Assembly (NCBI GenBank): GCA_033816765.1
Contig: CM066293.1
Coordinates: 3,658,001-3,722,000, forward strand
Direction: 5' to 3'
Origin: Nothopassalora personata
Taxonomy: Eukaryota; Ascomycota; Dothideomycetes; Mycosphaerellales; Mycosphaerellaceae
DNA: 64,000 nt
Positions 31,310-41,889 of the stretch are shown here, one piece after another (position 1 is the stretch's first letter; each line of letters begins with the position of its first letter). The notes below the pieces were generated by a model, which made no database searches, was not told the DNA's origin, and saw nothing but the letters and a program-made list of their open reading frames with translations. A program made the translations under genes and the position numbers.

Positions 31310-34300
31310 GCACTTGGATACATGCATGTATCCAAGTCTTGACAGCCATAAAAGGAGCGATGATGGAGTCGGTCAGACTAACGAGGACGTCCCTTTCAAG
31401 AGCCTCTGGAGAGAGGTGCTGAGGGCGGGCTGGCAGGTTCACATCCGGACCAAATCACTTTTAAGATAGCTGCCTCCAATCCCACGACGTCCACTTTAAG
31501 CATGCACGCAGTGCAATAGACTTGGCTCGATGAGCCTCGTGGTCCTTGATCAAGGACTGTCTTGTCTGCTGCAGCTGTTGTAATTGACATGTCGGGCCAC
31601 AGCATCTTCCTGATCCATCTGCAGTTTCCGGTGATAACATTTCATGTCCGGGATTTGTAGAGGCCTCTTCCGAGCTGTTCTTCTAGTCCTCGGAGTATGT
31701 TGGCATGTCTGAGATCATGCATGATAACTTGTATCAAGTCATACATCTATCTCGCTTAAAAGCACGAAGAAATATAGAGTACGGTAGTAGTGCGCTGTAG
31801 GCCAATTCGTCTCAGAATAAAGCACGGGTACCTAGAATGTAGTATGAAATTAGCGAAATGCACTGCCTCAGCTTGGCCTGCGCCTACTCGAGCGTAGCAA
31901 CCACGAAAGGGAGGAAGAGCTATATAACGGGCTGCGGCCGAAGGGCCTCTCCCTACACTTGCACTTTAACACGACTCTAAGTTTCGATTGGCAAAAACGT
32001 CCAAGATGGAAGTAGAACACAGGTTAGAGAATAACTCTAGTCCAGAAGCAGCTGTAATAAAGAGAAAGAGAACATAGAGCCGTGTTGCCGTATTACAGTT
32101 TCTGTCCTAAACTGCGAGGAGTTAAGTCAATACTGCCCGGATAACCTTTGGAATCTACCATTAGTTACCGGAGGGAGAGGAAACATTGAGACTATCCTCA
32201 GGCTTTCCTGACAACATAACACGATGTATGGCATTGGCTCGGTAAGAAAGATCACAACGCATCCGAAGCAAGAAATATGTCCTATTTGCCCTGGCCAGTC
32301 TGCGGCGGATGAGTGTGAATACTGACGAGCCCTCTATCCTGGATGCTTGCGAAGTCGCGCGGCTTCAGGCACAGATCATGTGGCGATGATGTCGCAGCAC
32401 CGCGGGCCAGCGTCACAAGGAGTGCTGTTTGACTGTGTAATGCTTTGCAAGGTGGAGAACCTCGTCATCACTACGGGACTGGCGTTTACTGCGTTGCGCC
32501 TGTCTTGCACCCGGTCATGCTGGTCATCACCGCCGAGACCCGTCTTATGTTAAAAGTCGACAGACGTTTTCGCACGCTCACTGACGCCAACAATGCTAGA
32601 TTTAGCTAAAGAGCTTCACGGGCGTCTGTAGGAGGAGGGAAGATCGGGTCCTATAGGGTACCCTGTCGTGCTTTTGATGGAGATAGCTTGGTCGGTGCTC
32701 ACATCCAGCAAGCGCCGGCGGTTGATTCCTTGGCCTTTTGCTTCCTTTCTAAAGAAGTATCCGGACCATCTGCGTCTAAACTTGGTCATTACACTGTGAC
32801 ATCGGTGCTGTCGTTGACATAATATCATTATCCCTAAAAGGTTCGTACTTATCTGAGTTAGTAGATCAGCCCTTGCACCGCCTTCTCCGCGCAAGATCTG
32901 TTGGTCAGACCACGCTTGTGACAATTGACTGCTGGACTGATAGATCCGTCTTCGCTATCTCTGTGCGAAAGATGTCTACCATCTGCATGGGCGTAAGAAG
33001 GGTCGTCGATCAAATCGTCGAGCATGTGGTATCCGGGAAGCCACTGGGATCCTTCGAAGGACTGAGTTCCGTGTGATCGAGAGAATGGCCTAGTGCTACG
33101 GTAGCGATTCGGCGACGTACTCGGCGGCATTCTTGAGACGCCCTGGGTGCTGACTCTCTGGTTTCTCAAAAGCGGCGCTTTCTGGTCCACAGTATCCCGC
33201 TGCGTTGCCGTAATTAAGGCCTGAGGAGCAAGGGCGAGCTAGAAGTCGTACCAGAAACGACATATCGTGCCCATGCCGCCATCATTTTCGGTGAGCTGTA
33301 TATCGGAGATTCCTTTCATTGCAGCTATGGAATCTCTCGCTGCTGGCATCGACTGTGGATTGACTGAGAACATCTTCACATGCTCCGCCTGGAGACGTCA
33401 TTTCGAGCAGGTGCATCTACAAGACCGTCTATGCCTTCTGCGACGTCCAGATCCCTTATGTCGCAGGCGGCGGTTACGATAGTGTTGGCCAATAAGGGGA
33501 AGGAGCGCTTGCCAAGGAGTTTGCTTGAAAGGTTCTTCGAGGTAGATCCATTATCGTCCGGAGAGAGCTTGATAAGGCGGCATAGTAAAGCTTGATCTGC
33601 TGCTTTGACGAAATAGTAACTACTCCCTGTGAGATCAGTTACGCTGTCCCATCTTATGGACGACACATCGGCCGATTCGCTTATACGTAATCGGAAATTC
33701 TGCTAAGAAAGATACTTCCGGTGACGGTAGCAGGTACGATGAAGTTGCCGTAGTTCCGCAAGCAGACAACGGTTGCGTTACCTGACGGTGCCGGCTGACG
33801 AGAATATTGTGCTCGAGTCTACTGTGCTTTCAACATTGGAGTCCGTTGCGCGTCTTTGCGAAAGGTGTATTGATTGGAAAGGAGACAAAAACTAGTCTTG
33901 AATGATGATGACCCCCGATCATGTCGTAGGCATCCAAGCCAGTGGAATCGACTGCAAAATATAGTCTGCAAATTGATAGAGCTTGTCGAGGCAAGGGCTC
34001 TTGACCAAAGTCCCCAGCCAGACTGGGCTCCCTATTAGGTGCTTGAGCAAAAGTATGACATGCCTTGCAATCGCAGAACCCTCGATCAAACATCCTTGTT
34101 GAGGGATAAGTGCAGTGTAGTGTACCCAAGACTTTCCCTGTGTTCTGCTGGTGCGAGGATGGCTTGAAGTGTGCTGACCAATGAACAGCAAGAGCCGACA
34201 TGGTTGACGACGAGGTGAGTGACGACGTGTTCCATACAAATGGCCCTAGTGCTTTCCTCGATCTCCTACTAATGACTGCTTGAAGTGCTGGTGGGTATCT

Positions 34301-35360
34301 TCGTATGTATTCAATGCGGGCTCTGTTTTGTGATGTCGATAGTCCTTGCACTTGAGCGACGGTTCTAGCGCGGCATAAGTGGCGACCCGACTGCGGCCTC
34401 CCGTTGTAAATGTGGTAGCAATCTGCCTCTCAGGCTCGATCGACTCACGACAGCGTTACGCCTGTGGATGATTGAGCTGCTGAAAGCCATAGTAGCTTTC
34501 TTTAGTGGCGTAGACATTGCCACCGAGCTTGTCGTAGACTCTGGAGATGAGCAGGATTTCAGCGGTCGGCGTGTCGTGGCTACGACGGCTGCTGTTGGAG
34601 TCTTGCCGTAGAGACATATCGAAAGCTCTATGATCGAGTTGAACACGATGGATGCGGTGCTTCCATCCGTATATTGGCCTCGTGGCATGAGAGCTGCACA
34701 ACACCAGCTGCGTCAAAATCGAAGTCAAAGTCTGTAGATAGGGTGCGAGACTCTGCTGTCTGTCATCAAGAGCTCTGGGACTTCGTCGAACAAGTCTGGA
34801 TGACAATGCATCGATCAAGCTCGGAGAGGACCGGCTTACAGGCAAGCAGGCTGGCTGGCTCGCAGTACGGGTAGCTGAGCACTAGGGTGCACCTGGGTCA
34901 AGAATTCGCTGAGCTGATTGCTTGCTTGAAGGGATGGTGTCGCAAGCGTGCTGGTAGTGGAATGGAGGATAGTTCGGTCTCCAAGGCGCGAGGGGCAGTT
35001 GCTTTTCGCTTTGCAAGAGTCCAGGAGTCTGAATCATACAGAGAAGCACTGCATGAAGCGGGCACCAGAGGGGAGAATGGAGAGGCGATGACCTGAGCAG
35101 CTGTAAGTGGGGCAAGACATGTGTATCAGCAATAGGACGTGTTCTGTGATGAATGAGCTCGTCAACATGTATGAGAAATACTGCCGGGGAAAGTCGGTCC
35201 TGCCCCCCGTGCATAACACCGTTCCATTGCCATGATATACCAACGCCATGACCTACCAACCAATCTGTCTCTCCAGCATCGTCTCTGCGGACATATTCAT
35301 TCCCCCTTTCAACATCAGTGACTCCCTTCCGCCCTCAGTAGCAAGCCAGACACACAGACC
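31310..35360. other. Stretch with no firm gene
   Basis: Weak frames only. A plus fragment at 31360-31467 contains KSLWREVLRAGWQVHIRTK, a W-L-GW pattern of unknown meaning. Minus 33376-33666 (KLLGKRSFPLLANTIVTAAC) and minus 33830-34351 (173 codons) are open without domains or signals. I see no RNA gene or repeat array. Confidence 0.35.
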
Positions 35361-35369
35361 AAATCCAAT

Positions 35370-37992
35370 TCAACGCAAGCTGGCATCCTCGAACGCATTG
35401 GAAAGATCGTCGAAGGGGTTCTATGCGTAAGTGCAGAGTCAGTCGATGAGGGTCGAGACGAATGAAGGCAACTCACCCGATTCTGTACAGCTTTCTGGGT
35501 TTCTCGTTGGCGGGCCGTCGGTTCCTGTCGATATGGTGGCTTTTGGAGCTGCTGCATTGGCTGTGACGGCTGATGCTGGGTAGAGGATTGTCGTGGCAGC
35601 GATGCTCGGGGCTGTTGGCGGTACGGAGATGTGGAAGAATATGTGTAGGGTACACCCTGAGAAGGTGCTGATGCAGGCTGAAACGAGGAGACGTTGTGAG
35701 GCGCCGAAGACGGCGTCGAAGGCATTTGTTGATATGAGGCCTGGTCTGGTTTGACGTTAGAGTGTGATGGTAAGTGTGAGACCGGCTGGCCATGGGCGGA
35801 TGTGAGTTGTGGATGTGACAACCGAGTCGACTGGAAGTGGCCTTGAGGGAATGCGGATGCAACCTGTGGAGTGAATATTTTGGTCTGCGTTGGAGCCTGA
35901 GCGGGCTTTGATGATGCCAAAGGTCCGGGCTGATGATGACGTTGACTGCTGTGCGACAAGACGACCGGGTTCTGCTTCGGGACCTGATGGGGTTGCTGCG
36001 ACCAAGGTGTTGGCTGCTCGTGACCACGACCCTGAGCGTGAATCGATGACACTCGTTGCGAGTAGACGGGACCCTGCAAGGGAGCGGTGTGATTGTGTGG
36101 CGCGCGTTGATAAGAGCCGACAAGCTGTTGAGGAACTTGAGTTGCTGGTGGCGCTGGTGGTCCGGCAGAAGACTGCTGGTCATGATTGTGTCCAAGTTCT
36201 TGAGATGGAGTATGAGCTGGCCAGCTGTGATCCGTTGCCAGTTGATCCGATGCCAGTCGTTGTCCAGCAGGTTGTTGAAAGTTCTGAGCTGGCAACGGCG
36301 TTGATTGTTCGTATAGAGCGGACTGACCATAGTCTTGAGCAGCTTTCGATATGACCTGCGGCGAGGAGACTGGGTTCTGAGGTGATCGCGATGCCCGACC
36401 GGACTGAGGCTGAGATAGTAACGGAGCTGATCGTGTGTCCGAAGTTTGCAGGCCATGGTCTGGACCGCGCCCTGGCGTATCCCATGAATGATCCTCTGTC
36501 GACTTCCCTGTTTGGCGAGACTGATAGGCCGGAGTGGACAACCTTGGCTCTTTTTGATTGGAGGTAGACTGAGTGGCTGTTTGTTGGTGGTTGTATTCTT
36601 GCATTGATGGCTCGTATGTGGGCCACTGGCCATGGTCTAGAGCAACAAATTGATTTTGTGTTTGCTTCGATGCCTGAACAGAAGGCTGGCCGAATGGGTG
36701 ATCGATTTGCCGCTCCGAGAGACCGGGCGGAGGAGACGGTCCTGGCCACTGTCCTTGAACTTGCGAACGGGTTTCTCGATCAGTTTGAGTACGGGTCTGT
36801 TGGGGTGGTTGCTGCCCAGTCTTGGTGCCAGGAGCTTGGACAACCACTGGTGGGGCACCAGGAGCTTGACTTCCTGAAGTTGTGGCCGACTGGCGAAAAA
36901 TCGCGGCGCTTTGTAATGAGTGAGGATGGGCCCTAGGCGGTTGCTGGAGGGTCGGAATAGGCTGATGATGCGGCACCGGTGGAAAGCTGTACTGCTGGGC
37001 CGTGTGTCGTTGACGTTCGTCGGTCGCCTCAACATTGTGCTGATAACTGGGCTCAGGCTGACGCTCCATCTCGTCAGGTACTTGAACCGACGGCGGCGTG
37101 TATGCGGATGAAGCATCCTGACGGAAGTGCGATTGCTTGGAGGCGGGTTGCACAACGTCAACAATCGACAGCTGGCCGTTGTGCTGATGAGACGAGTAGT
37201 TGGGATGCGCAGTCGTGGTTGGAGGCGGCTGATGTGCTGGTGAAGCATCTCGGGGGAGAGGACCAGGCGCGTTGGGAGAGCCTGCGGTGCTTGATTGACC
37301 GGGCAGTAGCTCTGCGATGGGCGCGTGACGACGGATCTGTTCTGGGTCGCGATAGATCAACGTGTCCGGGTTGTGGACTCCCTCAACGACCTGCGACGCA
37401 AAGCTTGCGGCGGTGTTTCTTGCCCAACGCTGCAGGGTATCGGCCATCAAAGCACTGTCTTTCTCGTCGCGTGCGAGGTCCTTTGACCATGGCCATACAT
37501 GATCAAGCAGAGATGGATCGGAAGCGCCGTCACCCGAGAGAAGTTGTTCGTAATTGAGCTGATCTGGCGCGTTGCCGTGTGTTCGCGTGAAGTAGTCGAG
37601 GACGCGGAATTGCTGCCATCGAAAGAGGAACATGGTTCCGTCGCCGGGCTCGGTGACGAAGGCTTTCAGGTTCTTCTGGTTGTCGTCGGTCGATTTCGGA
37701 CCATACCACTGCAGATCAGATCGAATCAGCCAACGAGCAACACGGCAGACACGAGAGCCGTTGACAAAATACCTTTTGGCCGGTGTTGTAGTAATGCTGC
37801 TCGGCGAGACTGAGGCCCGGCATGGCTGTCAGCAGGAGGGCGTGCTGTAATCTCTGTGGATGGGTGAGCAAGGAGCAAGGCCGGATGTATGTACTGAAGA
37901 AAGGTGAAGACGACGCTGCCAAGTGAAAGCGGAAGTGCGCGAACAGCGACTCTACCTGCCAAGGGGCTCTGGATCGCGGATTGCGGTGCCAT
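35370..37992 (-). CDS. Q/P-rich prion-like protein, four exons (about 790 aa)
   Basis: Model on the minus strand: exon 1 37992-37956 (MAPQSAIQSPLA), intron 37955-37826 (GTAGAG to CTGACAG), exon 2 37825-37773 (MPGLSLAEQHYYNTGQK), intron 37772-37709 (GTATTT to CTGCAG, 64 nt, CTGAT branch), exon 3 37708-35477, intron 35476-35421 (GTGAGT to ATAG, 56 nt), exon 4 35420-35370 (NPFDDLSNAFEDASLR). All phases agree. The first ~150 residues are globular (WYGPKSTDDNQKNLKAFVTE, MFLFRWQQFRVLDYFTRTHG, DHVWPWSKDLARDEKDSALM). The remaining ~600 are Gln/Pro/Ser/His-rich and disordered, like aggregation-prone assembly proteins. No RNA-binding or catalytic motif is visible. Large antisense frames across exon 3 (for example 35473-36633) are shadows of the biased codons. 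Confidence 0.75.
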
Positions 37993-39201
37993 GACCGTGA
38001 AAGCGTCCGTGTTGCAGCTACAGCTCCAGGCGGACGTGGGCGGTCAGCAGCTATCCGCCAGCTGCGTTGGCGCGCCGAGATGAGGGTGGATGGAGGTCAC
38101 CGCCGCAGGTGCGCAACATCTTGCTCGCGTTCGGCTTGTTGGCAATAGGATGGTTCATTGTGTGACACGGGAGTCGCATCCTGCTTGAATGATCCGCTTT
38201 GTGACACTGGTAGAGATGGCCAAGTGGTTGCGGTGACGGTCTTTCCGGACATGACATGAGGTGTAGAATGTGACGAGGAGGAGGTGGAGGATGGAGAGAC
38301 GGCTGTTCCCGAGAGCCGGTCTGTGTTTCGGAGTCAACGCCGATTCTCGCCTGCAAGTGCTGCTGAGGTCCCCAGGCACGAATAACTTCACACGGTGTTT
38401 GTTCAACACGAACAACCGCCAACATCTCATCATTCTCATCATTCCCATCTCCGTGCAATGACTACAGTCACTTCATACCGGACCCGCACCATACTGTCGA
38501 CTCCGCTGCCGCCAGTTCCGCGACGCCCTCATTCGCCAGTCTCACGCTGACGCTGCTAATACCCGCAGGGCAGCTGCCTACAATCATGCGCGTGCGGCAC
38601 GCCAGCATTCACTCAGGAGGCGCGACTGCGACTGCGTAATCTCTCTCAAACGGACAGGTCCTCATCCCTCAACGACCAATATTGCGAGCTTCTTTGAGGA
38701 ACGCAGAAGTCCAATTCCCCATGGATTCGCCCAGACTTCTTGTTTTGCATTACACACCACGTTGACGGCCAAGCTCGTACGTCGGTGACAGATTTCTGCA
38801 GTGTTTGACGAGTCTCCGAAGTGATCCAGAACGTCCTGTGGCGGGAACATTGAGGTAGGCTGCGGCGAGACTGGGTTCAATCCATTGCGGTGTTGTGCAG
38901 CTACGGGACGCACCCTTTTGGGCTGGAAGTGGGTCAGCCCACGTCCTGCGGCCGATGATATACAGAACGTCTTCTTCCTCGTCTTTCGCACTTTTCTCCT
39001 GTCCCTTTTCTCTGTGCTTTCCAGATACGTTCTCACAGCACACCTCGTGTTGGCAGTTATACTTCAGGTAACAGCTCTCAGCTTCGCTGGTCAAACTACG
39101 CCGGTGTGGCAGACGTGACTAACTCACTCGACTATCAGGAAACAATCAGCGAGCACATTGCTTGGACGCCAGTCACCCTCTTGCAGACGAAAACTGTCAA
39201 C
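37993..39201. other. Intergenic region between divergent genes, weak minus-strand frames
   Basis: About 1.2 kb between the starts of the genes at 37992 (minus) and 39202 (plus). Minus frames 38662-39036 (MFPPQDVLDHFGDSSNTAEI) and 38051-38458 (MHGDGNDENDEMLAVVRVEQ) are protein-like and may represent a small gene, but no reliable model results. Confidence 0.35.
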
Positions 39202-40388
39202 ATGCCGAGGGCTAGTAGCTCAGCTGCCAACACACCCGACGACGACCCATACCTCTCCAGCGAGCCGGATGACTCTGATCCCGAAGACTACGTCGTCGGC
39301 TTCGGTGGAATGACCAAAGGCAAGTCCGAAGATACCTCTTAACACACCACACAAGCACTTCTGACACCTTCCTGCAGGCTCCAAGAAGGTCGACCTCGAC
39401 TTGAACACTAAGACGATCATCTTCAAACACGCCATCGACCAAGGCTACTGCTCAAAGCAACCTCCTACCTGCGAACAGTTCCTTGACCTGGTTCGTGTCG
39501 TCCAAATGCCTAAGCACGGCCTTCGGCTTTCCAAGAAACTCCTCAAGGCTCTGGGCTCTTGGATCAGCAACAACGTCTCCTCACGCAACTTGGCTGGCCT
39601 GATGGTAGATGTTCCGGTCTCCAAGTGGGGCACTGCCATTGTCTACGAGGTTCACATCGCGCAAGCCTTGGTCGAGGCAGTCACACAGCCAACCTTCTCG
39701 TACACGGACATCTTGACTTTGCAGGATCCTCAAAATCTTATCCGCCAGGCTCATGCCCGCCTCCTCGGTGCTATGCAGACGTTCGGGAAGAATGGCAACG
39801 TCCTGAGCATGGGCAAGGTCATCAAGGACGCCATGAGCCAACTTACAGCCTCTGGCCAGATTTTGCCCTTGATGCGATCAACCACTCGCGGTGGCTACAC
39901 AGCGCTTCCAGCTCAACCATCGTTCCATCCTCTGTACACCCAGCAGCAACCCTTTGCTGGCGCTGCTCCATCCCGGTACGGTCCATCCGGTCCCATCCCA
40001 GCTTACCCCGCGCCGGGTCCCTCGTACGGTTTGGGTGGTCCTTCGCAATTCGTTCACTCATCTGCCACGTTCCCAGGCTACGGTCCTCCAACCCCTCTGT
40101 TCGAAGCCGATAAAGTACGCGCCGAGCAAAACTACGAGGCATACAAGCAATGGTATCAGCATGTGGCTTCGGGCTCTCGACAAGCGCAGGCAACTGGTCA
40201 GCCTTTCTCGCAGGATCTGCAGGAAGACTACGTCTTCAACAATCTTCGCAAGGACTTCGTCCCGGAGAACGATTACATTGGTTGGTGAGTCTCCTTATCT
40301 GAGAGATTTTCTGCGTTTGCTTGCTGACATACTAATCGGGCCAAACAGGTTGATCGAGCACCTCAACAAGACTCAATCTGCTCAATGA
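39202..40388 (+). CDS. Hypothetical protein, three exons, GC-AG first intron (354 aa)
   Basis: Exon 1 39202-39319 (MPRASSSAANTPDDDPYLSS, acidic). Intron 1 39320-39377 uses GCAAGT and CTGCAG, a GC-AG intron of 58 nt. Exon 2 39378-40284. Intron 2 40285-40348 is GTGAGT to AACAG with a perfect TACTAAT branch. Exon 3 40349-40388 ends LIEHLNKTQSAQ. Without removing intron 1 the frame stops at 39342. Residues about 40-185 look like a folded all-helical domain (KTIIFKHAIDQGYCSKQPPT, MPKHGLRLSKKLLKALGSWI, VSKWGTAIVYEVHIAQALVE). Residues 200-280 are Pro/Gly/Tyr-rich (GPSGPIPAYPAPGPSYGLGG), and the C-terminus is helical again. No known family; an assembly or nucleic-acid-associated role would be inference only. 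Confidence 0.8.
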
Positions 40389-41324
40389 TTGACCACGTTG
40401 CCGTGTTGTCATGTTGCGATGCTTGTTTCGTACTCGATGGTCATCATCATCGATACGGTGGTTGAGTTCACTAACCGAACATCATTTCATATTCTTCATG
40501 GCCAAGAGTGCATCCATACCAAGGAGTGTGACCGCTTTACTGAATTACTGGTAGACTCCGAAACGCAGAAATCATCAAGCTTGGCTTAACTCTTTGTTGG
40601 GTGAAAGCTGGAGTCTGGCACATTACGCGTTCTGAACTTTTTGTTGGTGGAGTCTGGAGTCTGGCACATTACGCATACGCTGTCTTCGCATTGCATCAAG
40701 GTTGGGTCAGGACGATGTGCCCACATACCGTAGCTTGGCTCGTACATCGGCCCATACACATGGTATAGTCCGCTGTTTGCGAGTCGACCCTTACAATTCA
40801 TCATGTCCACTTCATGTTGGAATGATGAAATCCATGGGTGCTGGGTCGTGATGTTCTAACGAAAGACCCGAAGATTGGTAGCATCTCCAAGAGTCCAAAA
40901 TGCCCTTTGCTGGCTGGACATCTATTTGCTGGCAGCACATGCCGAATCCACCCATATATCGACGTATACACGGATGGTGATGATCCAAGAATTGCAACGT
41001 TAGCCAAGCCGCTGCTTAGCTTATACACTGCGTCTATCTATCGTACGACTGTTTCACCGACATGCATGTTTCAAGAAAACAACTTACGTTCCTTGAGGTT
41101 TGCGCCGCCAGACATCATATGTGCAATGTAATCTGTTTATTCATTGCCAGGGACAGGCGCAGACACCCTCTGTCTTGAAATTGGAAGAGCTGCATCGACC
41201 TACCCTCGTGCTCTCACGTTATCACGTAGTACTAAAATGCGACAGACGGTCCTGGGATAAGCACTTCTACAACGCCCAAACCGAAACCTCCCCTCGAAAC
41301 ACACACACACTACAGCCAACGATC

Positions 41325-41837
41325 ATGACATCTCAAGATCCCGCCTATGATCCCAACAAGTCCCCACCCCTATCCCCATTCTCTCCGAACCCCAACACCA
41401 ATCCTTCACCGCCACCAATCTTCCCTCGCCTCCCTACCCACAACATCGCCCTCTTACAAACCTACTGCTCTGACCTCCTTACCGAGCTCCACACAACCCA
41501 AGAAGCTCTCACAGCTCTCCAAACCACAACCCTCCAACTCCGACAGGAAAACACCGCACTTCGCCACCGCAGCAGAGTCGTAGAACGACATATCGAGGAT
41601 GCGTATGAGGCGCTTGCGGAGTGTGAGAGAGTGGTGGTAAGGGAAAGGGGAAACGGTGAGAGGGAGGGAAAGAGGCTAAGGGGGGAGTTGGAGGAGATGA
41701 GGGAGATGGGGAGGAGAAGACAGGAGGTTTTGGAGGAGAGGGAGAAGGAGGTGAGAAGACTAAGGAGAGTGGTCGTGGGGATTTTGGGGGAGCGGGTTAG
41801 GGAAGAGGAGCAGAGGGTAGGGGGGAAGGAGGAGTAG
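41325..41837 (+). CDS. Small coiled-coil protein (170 aa)
   Basis: ATG at 41325 (MTSQDPAYDPNKSPPLSPFS) within a frame open from 41100; the AT-poor, CA-rich leader just upstream fits a fungal 5' UTR. Residues 1-40 are Pro/Ser-rich. From about 45 to the end the protein is one continuous charged helix with heptads (LQTYCSDLLTELHTTQEALT, LQLRQENTALRHRSRVVERH, EEREKEVRRLRRVVVGILGE), ending at TAG 41837. Such short proteins usually act as dimerising adaptors; no DNA-binding basic region of a bZIP is clearly present. The purine-rich 3' half gives the strong codon bias. Followed immediately by a GGGATA microsatellite. Confidence 0.6.
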   Translation: MTSQDPAYDPNKSPPLSPFSPNPNTNPSPPPIFPRLPTHNIALLQTYCSDLLTELHTTQEALTALQTTTLQLRQENTALRHRSRVVERHIEDAYEALAECERVVVRERGNGEREGKRLRGELEEMREMGRRRQEVLEEREKEVRRLRRVVVGILGERVREEEQRVGGKEE

Positions 41838-41880
41838 GGATAGGAATAGGAATAGGGATAGGGATAGGGATAGGAGTTAG
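41838..41880. repeat. GGGATA/GGAATA microsatellite
   Basis: About seven hexamers (GGGATA, GGAATA) directly after the stop codon of the coiled-coil gene. It differs from the fungal telomere unit TTAGGG. Confidence 0.9.
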
Positions 41881-41889
41881 GAACAGTAC

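Noticed and set aside
35473..36633. 386-codon minus-strand ORF inside the Q/P-rich gene
   Set aside because: Alternate frame of the biased CAG/CCA codons of exon 3; stops where the bias ends.
41838..41880. Possible telomere-like array
   Set aside because: Units are GGGATA/GGAATA, not TTAGGG, and the array is short and interstitial after a stop codon.
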